A DNA stretch of 13,155 nt from an uncultured Lachnospiraceae bacterium (lineage in GTDB: Bacteria; Bacillota; Clostridia; Lachnospirales; Lachnospiraceae): positions 1 to 13,155 of the forward strand of contig CAJUDQ010000058.1 of NCBI GenBank assembly GCA_910585215.1, written 5' to 3'. Within the stretch, counting starts at the first letter, position 1. Every line of letters starts with the position of its first letter. The position numbers were made by a program, and so were the translations under genes. Below, in pieces: positions 1-7,382 of this stretch. The notes under the pieces are model-generated. The model was given only the letters and a program-made list of their open reading frames with translations. It did not search any database and was not told the DNA's origin.

Positions 1-54
1 CTTAAAATCCTGCGGGACTAATCTCCCGTACCGGTTCGATTCCGGTCGCCGGCA
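1..54 (+). tRNA. tRNA-Leu(UAA), 5' end outside the window
   Basis: The 3' part of a leucine tRNA. The window opens in the anticodon loop (CTTAAAA, 1-7), giving anticodon TAA at 3-5. It is followed by the 3' anticodon stem (8-12), a long class II variable arm (CGGGA 13-17 paired with TCCCG 24-28), the T arm (ACCGG 30-34, loop 35-41, CCGGT 42-46), the acceptor strand CGCCGGC (47-53) and discriminator A54. The long variable arm together with the UAA anticodon identifies leucine. CCA is not encoded. The D arm and 5' acceptor strand lie outside the window. Confidence 0.93.
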
Positions 55-57
55 TAG

Positions 58-87
58 ATGCTGTCAGATTTTATCTGACAGCATTTT
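58..87 (+). terminator. Perfect hairpin between tRNA-Leu and tRNA-Ser
   Basis: An 11-bp perfect inverted repeat (ATGCTGTCAGA 58-68 with TCTGACAGCAT 74-84) has a 5-nt loop and only four T residues after it (84-87). It starts 3 nt after tRNA-Leu and ends 2 nt before tRNA-Ser. It could be a weak intrinsic terminator or, since the next tRNA has no room for its own promoter, a processing hairpin within a polycistronic tRNA precursor. Confidence 0.55.
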
Positions 88-89
88 AG

Positions 90-175
90 GGAGAGGTATC
101 GAAGTGGTCATAACGAGGCGGTCTTGAAAACCGTTTGTCCGAAAGGGCGCATGGGTTCGAATCCCATCCTCTCCG
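90..175 (+). tRNA. tRNA-Ser(UGA)
   Basis: A complete class II tRNA. The acceptor stem is GGAGAGG (90-96) with CCTCTCC (168-174) and discriminator G175. The anticodon stem is 118-122 / 130-134 with loop CTTGAAA and anticodon TGA at 125-127. A long variable arm (GTCC/GGGC region, about 135-150) and a T arm ATGGG / CCCAT around TTCGAAT (151-167) follow. G73 and the long variable arm are serine identity features. CCA is not encoded. A run of T (176-181) directly follows the gene. Confidence 0.97.
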
Positions 176-290
176 TTTTTTGTATTATAGGAAATTTATT
201 TAGGTTTTCTGTAATATAATCTTTATAAAGCAATTCAGGCAACGATTGTTTGCAGAATAACATATTATTTTTATTATTTAATTAGTATCT

Positions 291-379
291 GGAGAAATAC
301 CCAAGAGGCTGAAGGGGCTCCCCTGGAAAGGGAGTAGGTCGTTAATAGCGGCGCGAGGGTTCAAATCCCTCTTTCTCCG
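291..379 (+). tRNA. tRNA-Ser(GGA)
   Basis: A complete class II tRNA. The acceptor stem is GGAGAAA (291-297) with TTTCTCC (372-378) and discriminator G379. The anticodon stem CTCCC (318-322) / GGGAG (330-334) encloses loop CTGGAAA with anticodon GGA at 325-327. A long variable arm and a T arm GAGGG / CCCTC around TTCAAAT (355-371) follow. CCA is not encoded. It lies 115 nt after tRNA-Ser(UGA). A TATAAT hexamer at 215-220 could serve a separate promoter, but no good -35 element is seen with it. Confidence 0.97.
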
Positions 380-405
380 TTCTCAAGTAAATATGGAAAA
401 GAGAG

Positions 406-435
406 ATTGTGTTTGATTGTTAAACACAATTTTTT
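406..435 (+). terminator. Intrinsic terminator of the tRNA cluster
   Basis: ATTGTGTTT (406-414) pairs perfectly with AAACACAAT (422-430) around a 7-nt loop and is followed by six T residues (430-435). It lies 27 nt after tRNA-Ser(GGA) and fits a Rho-independent terminator for the tRNA transcript. Confidence 0.85.
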
Positions 436-511
436 CATTCCATAGAAAATCACAGGCAATCATTTAATATCCATAATGAAACCTTTTATCAGGTTTGGTT
501 TTTACGTATAA

Positions 512-742
512 TTTTATAGAACATCAAAAGAAGTAGTTGACTTTTTGGCTGGTAGGATTGATAATAGGTTTGGTGAAAATTACCTCTAATCAAAAAACAA
601 TTTTTAAGTGCAGGATAAAATAAAGAATACAACTTTTTATACAAAAACAGACCTGTCGTTTTTTCAGAAAAAAGAGGATGATATAGAAACAGGAATCTTA
701 AAATACATAGAATCAAAAGAGAAGGGTTCCAAAAGACAATAG
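512..742 (+). pseudogene. Possible decayed reading frame before the Na/Pi gene
   Basis: One frame from 512 to the TAG at 740-742 is protein-like in composition but broken by stops at 587-589 and 605-607. The first piece (25 codons) includes EVVDFLAGRIDNRFGENYL. The second (608-742, 44 codons from a GTG) is rich in K, E and D. Neither piece has a Shine-Dalgarno site and I recognise no family. It could be the worn tail of a gene inserted beside the tRNA-Ser genes, or chance in AT-rich DNA. A promoter-like sequence (537-565) overlaps it, which argues for non-coding DNA. Apart from this, the terminator and the promoter, the stretch 380-763 shows nothing further. Confidence 0.2.
537..565 (+). promoter_or_regulatory. 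Sigma-A-type promoter candidate for the Na/Pi transporter
   Basis: TTGACT (537-542) and GATAAT (560-565) are separated by 17 nt; each matches the vegetative consensus at five of six positions. It is the best promoter seen upstream of the transporter starting at 764 and would give a leader of about 190 nt. Confidence 0.5.
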
Positions 743-763
743 AATACTATGGAGTAAAAAATC

Positions 764-2395
764 ATGAGCATAATAATATCTTTGGTAGGAGGGCTTGGCT
801 GCTTTCTCTACGGAATGAAAATGATGAGTGCGGGTCTGCAGAAGGTAGCCGGTTCCAGAATGCGCAGTATTTTGGAAGTATTTACAAAAAACAGAATTAT
901 CGGTGTATTGGTGGGGACATTTTTCACAGCACTGATTCAGTCTTCCAACGCCACAACAGTAATGGTAGTAAGCTTTGTAAATTCAGGGTTGATGAAGCTT
1001 TCGCAGGCTCCAGGAATTATTTTCGGAGCAAATATTGGTACAACAGTTACCGGACAGCTTATTGCCTTTGACCTTGCAGATATAGCCCCTTTGTTTCTGT
1101 TTACTGGTGTGATTTTAACTATGTTTATTAAAAACCATATGACCATCAGTCAGTTAGGAGAGGTTATTCTTGGATTTGGTATTCTCTTTATGGGAATTGC
1201 AGGAATTTCGGATGCTTTGACAGAAGCGAAGGAAATTCCAGAGGTAGTTCAGGCTTTATCTTCTTTGAAAAATCCATTTTCCGCATTTTTTGTTGGTTGT
1301 ATTGCCACTGCGATTTTGCAGAGTAATTCTGCTACAGTCGGCATTATTATGTTGCTGGCAAGAGAAGGACTGGTAGAGCTTCCAGTCTGTCTTTATATGA
1401 TGCTTGGATGTAATATTGGCTGTACCATGTCTGCTATTTTGGCAAGTATTGGCTGCAAAAAGGATGCAAAAAGAGCAGCAATGATTCATTTGCTGTTTAA
1501 TATATCAGGAACGATTGTATGCGCAGTACTTTTAACAGTTATGGGAAATACAATGGTAAACTTTTTTATGAATATTTCCCACAATGAGGCAGGACGTATG
1601 ATTGCCAATGCAAATTCATTAATAAAAGTATGTCAGGTATTTCTTATGCTTCCATTTACGAATCTGCTTGTAAAAGCGGCATGTCTGATTATACAGGGTG
1701 ATGATAAAACAGAGGAAGAGTTTGAACTTGTTTATATTGGTGGCAACAGACATGCATTTTCATCCGCAACCGCAGTACTTCAGGTGGTTCATGAATTGGA
1801 GCGTATGGCAGGCATGGCGGTAGAAAATCTCAACCGTGCCATGAAAACATTAAAAAACCATGAACAGAAAGAACTTGACGAAGTTTATCGGGTAGAAAAA
1901 AATATTGATTTTTTGAATCGGGAAATTACAAATTATCTGATTCATCTCAATCAGTCTATGTTATCCGCAAATGATGTAATGAGTATTGGTCCGTTGTTTC
2001 ATGTGGTGAATGATATTGAGCGTATAGGAGACCATGCGGAGAATATTGCAGATTCTTCAATTATGATGAGAGATGATGAAGTAACCTTCAGCAAAGAGGG
2101 CGAAAAAGAGCTGGAGCATATGCTTGGTATGGTACAGAAGATAGAAAAATACGCAATCGAAATGTTTGCCAAAAATGACCGTCAGTATCTTTCCGCGATT
2201 CTGGAGCTGGAAGACCAGATTGACCAAGAAGAGCGCAATCTTCAGAAGACACATGTAACAAGGCTGACACAGGATAAGTGTACACCGGAGGCTGGAATGA
2301 TTTTTCTGGATATTATTTCAGGGCTGGAGCGTGTGGCAGACCATGCCACAAATATTGCATTTTCAATATTAGATGAAGAGCCAGAAGAAAAATAG
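764..2395 (+). CDS. Na+/Pi cotransporter family protein with C-terminal PhoU-like domain
   Basis: A sodium-dependent phosphate symporter of the NptA/YjbB type, acting in the cytoplasmic membrane; 543 residues, the usual length for the bacterial form fused to PhoU. The two inverted membrane repeats each carry the family signature: QSSNATT at 59-65 followed by GANIGTT at 88-94, and QSNSATV at 186-192 followed by GCNIGCT at 215-221. Hydrophobic segments run to about residue 310. The soluble part (about 335-540) is helical and contains two PhoU-type metal-site motifs, ERIGDHAENIAD and ERVADHATNIAF, suggesting coupling of transport to phosphate status. GGAG at 751-754 lies 9 nt before the ATG. It is probably monocistronic, with a promoter at 537-565 and a terminator at 2411-2451. 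Direction and substrate are inferred from the family; some members act in Pi efflux. Confidence 0.93.
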   Translation: MSIIISLVGGLGCFLYGMKMMSAGLQKVAGSRMRSILEVFTKNRIIGVLVGTFFTALIQSSNATTVMVVSFVNSGLMKLSQAPGIIFGANIGTTVTGQLIAFDLADIAPLFLFTGVILTMFIKNHMTISQLGEVILGFGILFMGIAGISDALTEAKEIPEVVQALSSLKNPFSAFFVGCIATAILQSNSATVGIIMLLAREGLVELPVCLYMMLGCNIGCTMSAILASIGCKKDAKRAAMIHLLFNISGTIVCAVLLTVMGNTMVNFFMNISHNEAGRMIANANSLIKVCQVFLMLPFTNLLVKAACLIIQGDDKTEEEFELVYIGGNRHAFSSATAVLQVVHELERMAGMAVENLNRAMKTLKNHEQKELDEVYRVEKNIDFLNREITNYLIHLNQSMLSANDVMSIGPLFHVVNDIERIGDHAENIADSSIMMRDDEVTFSKEGEKELEHMLGMVQKIEKYAIEMFAKNDRQYLSAILELEDQIDQEERNLQKTHVTRLTQDKCTPEAGMIFLDIISGLERVADHATNIAFSILDEEPEEK

Positions 2396-2410
2396 ATAAA
2401 ATAAATTACC

Positions 2411-2451
2411 ATTCGTGCATGACAGAAGCCGTTCGTGCACGAATTTTTTTT
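2411..2451 (+). terminator. Intrinsic terminator after the Na/Pi gene
   Basis: ATTCGTGCA (2411-2419) pairs with TGCACGAAT (2436-2444), followed by eight T residues (2444-2451). The 3' arm also lies in the 12-bp palindrome TTCGTGCACGAA (2432-2443), because TTCGTGCA occurs twice (2412-2419 and 2432-2439). The terminator begins 15 nt after the stop codon of the transporter. Confidence 0.85.
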
Positions 2452-2532
2452 GTGGACAAAAATATGTTATGATAGGTTTGTTAAAAGCAGGAAATTTGTA
2501 AAATAATTTTTTGTAAAGAAAATACATAGTAA

Positions 2533-2537
2533 AGGAG
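2533..2537 (+). promoter_or_regulatory. Ribosome binding site that decides the ABC-1 start
   Basis: AGGAG at 2533-2537 is only 2 nt before an ATG at 2540 but 8 nt before the in-frame ATG at 2546. The spacing favours 2546 as the true start. Confidence 0.6.
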
Positions 2538-2545
2538 AAATGAAA

Positions 2546-4432
2546 ATGAAAGAAGAAAATGTTTATTTGAAGCATTATTCTATTTTGAGTGATATTTTCT
2601 ATTTTGTAAAGTATTTTAAAAAGTATGAACCTGCGGTTCTCATATGCTGCATGATAGAAATTATTCTCAGTGCTGTACTGCCTCTTGTTGGAATCTACCT
2701 TCCTAAAATCACACTGGATTTGGTAACAAATCAGGTGGATATCGGATATGCAATCATTGTATTGGGATTGTTTACTTTTTTGATGATGGGAGTGTATGGA
2801 ATAAATACAGCGGTGGGAAGCGGAAAATATTATTTATACAATGCTCAGAGGACAAATATAATAGGACTTTTATTTCTGAAAAGTCTGAGAATCAAATACG
2901 CAGATACAGAATCAGGAGAAATCAAAAAGGCATACTGGAAGGCAGTTGAAACAGCAACAAATGGAGACTGGTCGGCAAGTTCAAGAATTATTTCGGGAAG
3001 TATAACAATGATGAAGAGTGTACTTTGTTTTTTGCTGTACTCTACGGTTTTGAGTTTTCTCAGCATATGGATGGTGGCTGTATTAATTGGTCTTTCTCTG
3101 CTCAGCTATCTGATTAGTTTAAACAGAATAAAATTTACCGAAAGCCTGAGAGAAGAGGAAGCTGAAGTAACGAAAAAATATTACTGTGTTAAAAATTCCA
3201 TGGGAAATGTAGAGGCGGCCAAGGATATACGTATATTTGGAATGAATCACTGGCTGACCAAGCTCAGAGATATTTCTCTGGGAGAGCTCCGGGAATTGAA
3301 TAAAAAACGTACACGAAAAGCGGAACAGTATGAAAAACTGAATTTTGCCCTTTCTATGCTGAGGGATTTTATGGCATATGGCTTTCTTTTGTATCAGGTA
3401 ACAAATCAGGGGCTTTCTGTAAGTGAATTTGTATTGTATTTTGGAGCAATAACAGGATTTTCGGGGTTTGTAGGCGATATTATGAACGGAATTGCAGAGC
3501 TTCGGGAAGCGGCAAATTCTACAGATTATTATCGGGCATATATGGAGTTGCCGGAAGAGGACAGAAACAACGGGAAGCGACATATTATAGAACTTGAATT
3601 TCCTGTAAAAATTGAATTTCGCAATGTATGTTTTGCTTATAAGGAATATATGGAAGAAGATGAAAAGGACAACAATCAAAAAGAGGGAACTGTAAAAGGA
3701 GAAGAAAAGGAATTAACAGGGGAAAGAAATGCAAATATATTCAGAAATTTTAATCTTACAATAAATTCAGGTGAGAAAATAGCGCTGGTGGGAGTGAATG
3801 GAGCAGGAAAAACTACATTTGTAAAGCTTCTTACAGGTATGCTTGAGCCGGACAGCGGACAGATACTGATAAATGGAATAGATACAAGGGAATTTCCAAA
3901 AGAGGAATTTTATAAGCTGTTTTCCGTTGTTTTTCAGGAACAGTTTATTCCTCCATTTACCATCGCAGAAAATATTGCGCTGAACAGAAGAGATGAGGTG
4001 GATGAAGCCCGTGCATGGCAGGCAGTGGAAAAGGCAGGGCTAAAACAGGTTTTTGAAGAAAAAAATATTACATTAGATTCATGGATGACACGAAAGCTTA
4101 TCGAATCAGGAATAGACTTTTCGGGCGGCCAACGACAGAGATTTCTGCTGGCAAGAGCATTGTATAAGGACGCACCGATACTGATTCTGGATGAACCGAC
4201 TGCAGCACTGGACCCGATTGCAGAGAGTGAAATTTATGAAAGCTATCATAAATACAGCAGTCAGAAAACTTCTGTATTTATTTCACACAGACTTGCAAGT
4301 ACAAGATTTTCGGACAGAATTATAATGATAGAAAATGGAGAAATACTGGAAATGGGCACACATAAGGAATTGATGGAAAAAAATGGCGCATATGCCAGAA
4401 TGTACGAGGTGCAGAGCAATTATTACAAATAA
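2546..4432 (+). CDS. ABC exporter half-transporter 1 (permease + ATPase)
   Basis: An integral-membrane ABC exporter subunit of about 628 residues. The N-terminal half (to about residue 310) has roughly six hydrophobic helices and the family-typical cytoplasmic KDIRIF segment. The ATPase half begins near residue 350. It has Walker A GVNGAGKTT (from 416), Q-loop FQEQF, signature FSGGQRQR (Ser at 526), Walker B ILILDEPT (Asp 549, catalytic Glu 550) and H-loop His 581, so it should be an active ATPase. A charged insert of about 30 residues (366-396, rich in E and K) sits between the A-loop Tyr and Walker A. The start at 2546 is chosen over 2540 from the ribosome-site spacing. The second half-transporter follows with a 65-nt gap and no terminator, so the two are co-transcribed and probably form a heterodimer. 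The substrate is unknown; peptides, lipids and drugs are all possible. Confidence 0.9.
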   Translation: MKEENVYLKHYSILSDIFYFVKYFKKYEPAVLICCMIEIILSAVLPLVGIYLPKITLDLVTNQVDIGYAIIVLGLFTFLMMGVYGINTAVGSGKYYLYNAQRTNIIGLLFLKSLRIKYADTESGEIKKAYWKAVETATNGDWSASSRIISGSITMMKSVLCFLLYSTVLSFLSIWMVAVLIGLSLLSYLISLNRIKFTESLREEEAEVTKKYYCVKNSMGNVEAAKDIRIFGMNHWLTKLRDISLGELRELNKKRTRKAEQYEKLNFALSMLRDFMAYGFLLYQVTNQGLSVSEFVLYFGAITGFSGFVGDIMNGIAELREAANSTDYYRAYMELPEEDRNNGKRHIIELEFPVKIEFRNVCFAYKEYMEEDEKDNNQKEGTVKGEEKELTGERNANIFRNFNLTINSGEKIALVGVNGAGKTTFVKLLTGMLEPDSGQILINGIDTREFPKEEFYKLFSVVFQEQFIPPFTIAENIALNRRDEVDEARAWQAVEKAGLKQVFEEKNITLDSWMTRKLIESGIDFSGGQRQRFLLARALYKDAPILILDEPTAALDPIAESEIYESYHKYSSQKTSVFISHRLASTRFSDRIIMIENGEILEMGTHKELMEKNGAYARMYEVQSNYYK

Positions 4433-4484
4433 GGATTGTGGAGATTTGAAATTGAACAGGGTATAAAAAATAAATCAAATGAAA

Positions 4485-4489
4485 AGGAG
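4485..4489 (+). promoter_or_regulatory. Ribosome binding site that decides the ABC-2 start
   Basis: AGGAG at 4485-4489 is 2 nt before an ATG at 4492 and 8 nt before the in-frame ATG at 4498. As with ABC-1, the spacing favours the downstream ATG. Confidence 0.6.
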
Positions 4490-4497
4490 AAATGGCT

Positions 4498-6387
4498 ATG
4501 AACTCAAATTTAACCAGTAAGCTTCCTGTGAGAGAACATATAAAAAATATAAAGAAGCTGTTAAAGACAGTACATGATATGGAAAAAACATATTTTCCAA
4601 TGGTATGTCTTGTGCATGTTATCAATGTGATTGTACCATATACAGAGCTTGTTCTGTCAGCCTATATTCTTGACGGCGTGAGTCAGGGCAGAGGAATTGG
4701 GGAGCTTATGCCTGTAATAGCAGCAGTGACAGCAGTTATTTTCGTCCTGCACTGTCTGACCAGCAGAGTATGGAACAGAATTTGCAAAATAAAACAGGAT
4801 GATATGTATTATCGATATTCCTGTATGATAGAAACAAAGATGCTGAAAATGGATTATTCCAGAATTGACAGCCCTGAAGTCAGAGAATTGAAAAATCGTA
4901 TATTAAGTGACAATAACTGGGGAGCAGGGTTGTACAGTACCTTCTGGCAGACAGATACACTTATCTATGTATTCTTCAATCTGATAGGTGCAATCGTGGT
5001 AGGTATGCCGGTATTATTTTATATAGCAGAGACAAAAAGGGGCGAGGTTTTTGTAATATTACTGATATTGCTGATATTTTCTGCTGTCTGTTTAAAATGC
5101 AGAATGTATTTTATGAAGAAATCTCAAAGATTTATGTATAAGGAATATACCGATAAAGAAAAGGAGGAGAAAACAACATTTGCATGGACATTTTCAATGG
5201 GAGATGGGTATGATTATAAAAATGGAAAAGATATCAGAATCTATAATGGTTATAATTTGATGAAGAGATGGACAACGGATGTGATTTTTCAAAAACCATT
5301 TCGTAAGGAGCTGAAGGATGGAGTAGCAGGTGAGGCCGGAGGAGGTTTTTTTGGTACTATAATAACAGGAGCGATGGAGGGTTCTTCTTATTTGCTGGTT
5401 GCCATACTGGCGCTGGCAGGAAGTATGAGTGTTGGAAGTGTGGTGAAGCTGGCAGGATGTTTAAAAAATATTTTTTCAGATATTATCAGTTTGATTAATT
5501 CAGTTGCAGAATTTGCCATGACAGCAAGAAAGCAGATGAGCACCTTTGAATTTCTGGAAATCAGCGATGAAATGTATAAAGGAAAACTGCCTTTGGAAAA
5601 AAGAAGTGACAATCAATATCAAATTGAATTTCGGCATGTATTTTTCAAGTATCCCGGAGCAAAGGAGTATGCACTCAAGGATTTTTCAATGAAATTAAAG
5701 ATAGGGGAAAAGCTCGCCATAGTAGGAATGAACGGTTCCGGAAAAACAACAATGATAAAGCTTTTATGCCGGCTGTATGACCCTGAAAAGGGCGAGATAT
5801 TGTTAAATGGAGTAGACATAAAAAAATTCAGACAGGAGGAATACAGCAGGCTTTTTTCTGTTGTCTTTCAGGATTATACACTTATGCCGTTTAAACTGGC
5901 CGAAAATGTAGCAGTAGATACGAAATATGATGCCGCGTCTGTAAAAAAGAGTCTTTCTGATTCAGGGTTTGAAGAGAGGCTTTCTGAACTGGAACAGGGA
6001 ATAGATACGTATATTTATAAGAGTTATAATGATAACGGAGTGGAGGTATCCGGAGGAGAGGCGCAGAAAATTGCAATTGCAAGAGCAGTTTACAAGGATT
6101 CGCCGTTTGTACTGCTGGATGAGCCGACAGCGGCACTCGACCCGCTTTCGGAGTATGAGATTTATACAAATTTTGATAAAATTATCGGAAGTAAAACGGC
6201 AATTTATATTTCACACAGACTGTCTTCGTGCAAATTCTGCGAGAAAATTGCAGTATTTCATAAAGGAAAACTGATACAGATAGGAAGCCATGAAGAGCTG
6301 GTGAAGGAGAAGAACGGAAAGTATTATGAGATGTGGGAGGCACAGGCGCAGTATTACAGGGAAAACGGAATAGAGGTTCATGCATAA
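4498..6387 (+). CDS. ABC exporter half-transporter 2 (permease + ATPase)
   Basis: The partner of ABC-1, 629 residues from the preferred start (631 if translation begins at 4492). The membrane half has about six hydrophobic helices and the motif KDIRIY, matching KDIRIF of ABC-1. A WGAG segment near residue 140 parallels WSAS in ABC-1, so the two are paralogues. The ATPase half has Walker A GMNGSGKTT (from 410), Q-loop VFQDY, signature VSGGEAQK (Ser at 518), Walker B LLDEPTAALD (Asp 541, Glu 542) and H-loop His 573. The signature has Glu where Gln is usual, but the catalytic Glu is kept, so neither ATP site is clearly dead. The acidic insert of ABC-1 is absent here. No terminator is evident after the gene; a new promoter appears at 6426. 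Substrate unknown. Confidence 0.9.
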   Translation: MNSNLTSKLPVREHIKNIKKLLKTVHDMEKTYFPMVCLVHVINVIVPYTELVLSAYILDGVSQGRGIGELMPVIAAVTAVIFVLHCLTSRVWNRICKIKQDDMYYRYSCMIETKMLKMDYSRIDSPEVRELKNRILSDNNWGAGLYSTFWQTDTLIYVFFNLIGAIVVGMPVLFYIAETKRGEVFVILLILLIFSAVCLKCRMYFMKKSQRFMYKEYTDKEKEEKTTFAWTFSMGDGYDYKNGKDIRIYNGYNLMKRWTTDVIFQKPFRKELKDGVAGEAGGGFFGTIITGAMEGSSYLLVAILALAGSMSVGSVVKLAGCLKNIFSDIISLINSVAEFAMTARKQMSTFEFLEISDEMYKGKLPLEKRSDNQYQIEFRHVFFKYPGAKEYALKDFSMKLKIGEKLAIVGMNGSGKTTMIKLLCRLYDPEKGEILLNGVDIKKFRQEEYSRLFSVVFQDYTLMPFKLAENVAVDTKYDAASVKKSLSDSGFEERLSELEQGIDTYIYKSYNDNGVEVSGGEAQKIAIARAVYKDSPFVLLDEPTAALDPLSEYEIYTNFDKIIGSKTAIYISHRLSSCKFCEKIAVFHKGKLIQIGSHEELVKEKNGKYYEMWEAQAQYYRENGIEVHA

Positions 6388-6425
6388 TACCATAGAGCAG
6401 GAGAGAATGTATTGGGTGATTTCGC

Positions 6426-6453
6426 TTGATTTTCAGCAAAATAGAATTATAAT
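6426..6453 (+). promoter_or_regulatory. Sigma-A-type promoter for the isomerase/pyrophosphatase pair
   Basis: TTGATT (6426-6431) and a perfect TATAAT (6448-6453) are separated by 16 nt, in the gap after the ABC operon. It would start a transcript near 6460, with a leader of about 100 nt before the gene at 6559. Confidence 0.65.
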
Positions 6454-6558
6454 AATAAGAGAGTATTTTTGTGAACAGAGTATATGGAAAGTTCTTAATC
6501 AAAGATAATTTGGAGAAAAGAGAGAAATAAAAAATAGGAAAAACAGGAGGAATTTCAA

Positions 6559-7356
6559 ATGGATTTTGGAATGCCAGTATTAATTGAAATGAAAAGTTTG
6601 GAAGAAAATGTGGATTTATGCAGGGAGCTGGAACTGCAATTTGTAGAATTAAATATGAATCTTCCACAATATCAGATTGAGAGGCTGGAAAATACAGCTT
6701 ATTTTAGAAGAATCGCAAAGCAGGCAGGGATTTATTTTACGATTCATCTGGATGAAAATCTGGATATTGCAAACTTTAACTCCATGATTTCCGATGCTTA
6801 TATGGAGACAGTAAAAAGAACAATTGATATTGCAGAAAAGCTTTGTGTTCCTGTATTAAATATGCATATGAATCATGGAATACATTTTACGTTGCCGGAC
6901 CATAAGGTTCAGTTATTTGAAGAGTATTTTGATATTTATATGGAAATGTTTCATAAATTTATAGAACTTTGTGAAAAACAGGCGGAGGGAACGAATATAC
7001 ATATATGTATTGAAAATACAAATGGATTTCAAAGATATGAAAAAGCAGCGATTGAGGATATGTTAAAAAGCAGTATGTTTTCACTGACATGGGATATCGG
7101 CCATTCTCATGCATGTGAAAATATCGATGAACCGTTTATCATGAAGCATGAGGATAAATTGTATCATTTTCATATCCATGATGCGATTGGAAAAAAGGAC
7201 CATTTGATTTGTGGTACAGGAGAAATAGATTTCAGGCAAAGGCTTGGTGTGGCAAAAAAGCAAAACTGTCGTTGTGTAGTGGAAACAAAGACTGTCAATG
7301 CATTAAAACAGTCTGTAAAATGGTTGAGAAAAACTATAAATCAGGAAACTTTTTAA
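6559..7356 (+). CDS. Sugar phosphate isomerase/epimerase-like TIM-barrel protein
   Basis: A cytoplasmic protein of 265 residues with the xylose isomerase-like / AP endonuclease 2 TIM-barrel pattern. The usual metal and substrate ligands are seen at strand ends: Glu30 (FVELN), His63 (TIHLD), His103 and His106 (NMHMNHG), Glu152 (IENTNG), Asp179 and His182 (WDIGH), His205 and His207 (HFHIHD), and Glu242 (VVETK). This set suggests a divalent-metal-dependent enzyme acting on a sugar or sugar phosphate; the family does not fix the substrate. AGGAGG at 6545-6550, 8 nt before the ATG, supports the start. The Ham1-like gene follows after 26 nt and should be co-transcribed. An endonuclease IV role is less likely because the barrel is shorter and its metal-site spacing is of the isomerase type. 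Confidence 0.82.
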   Translation: MDFGMPVLIEMKSLEENVDLCRELELQFVELNMNLPQYQIERLENTAYFRRIAKQAGIYFTIHLDENLDIANFNSMISDAYMETVKRTIDIAEKLCVPVLNMHMNHGIHFTLPDHKVQLFEEYFDIYMEMFHKFIELCEKQAEGTNIHICIENTNGFQRYEKAAIEDMLKSSMFSLTWDIGHSHACENIDEPFIMKHEDKLYHFHIHDAIGKKDHLICGTGEIDFRQRLGVAKKQNCRCVVETKTVNALKQSVKWLRKTINQETF

Positions 7357-7382
7357 AAACACAGAAAAGGAAATAAAAGAAT

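Noticed and set aside
479..503. Small hairpin AAACCT / AGGTTT followed by T residues
   Set aside because: Only a 6-bp A/T-rich stem with the T-run displaced by GG; the stronger terminator at 406-435 already ends the tRNA transcript.
489..716. 75-codon minus-strand open frame before the Na/Pi gene
   Set aside because: F, L and Y-rich translation of AT-rich DNA, no ribosome site, no recognisable motif, and it overlaps a forward promoter candidate.
3119..3679. 186-codon minus-strand open frame
   Set aside because: Lies wholly inside the well-supported ABC-1 gene; its translation is F, I, C and K-rich with no family motif, typical of an antisense shadow.
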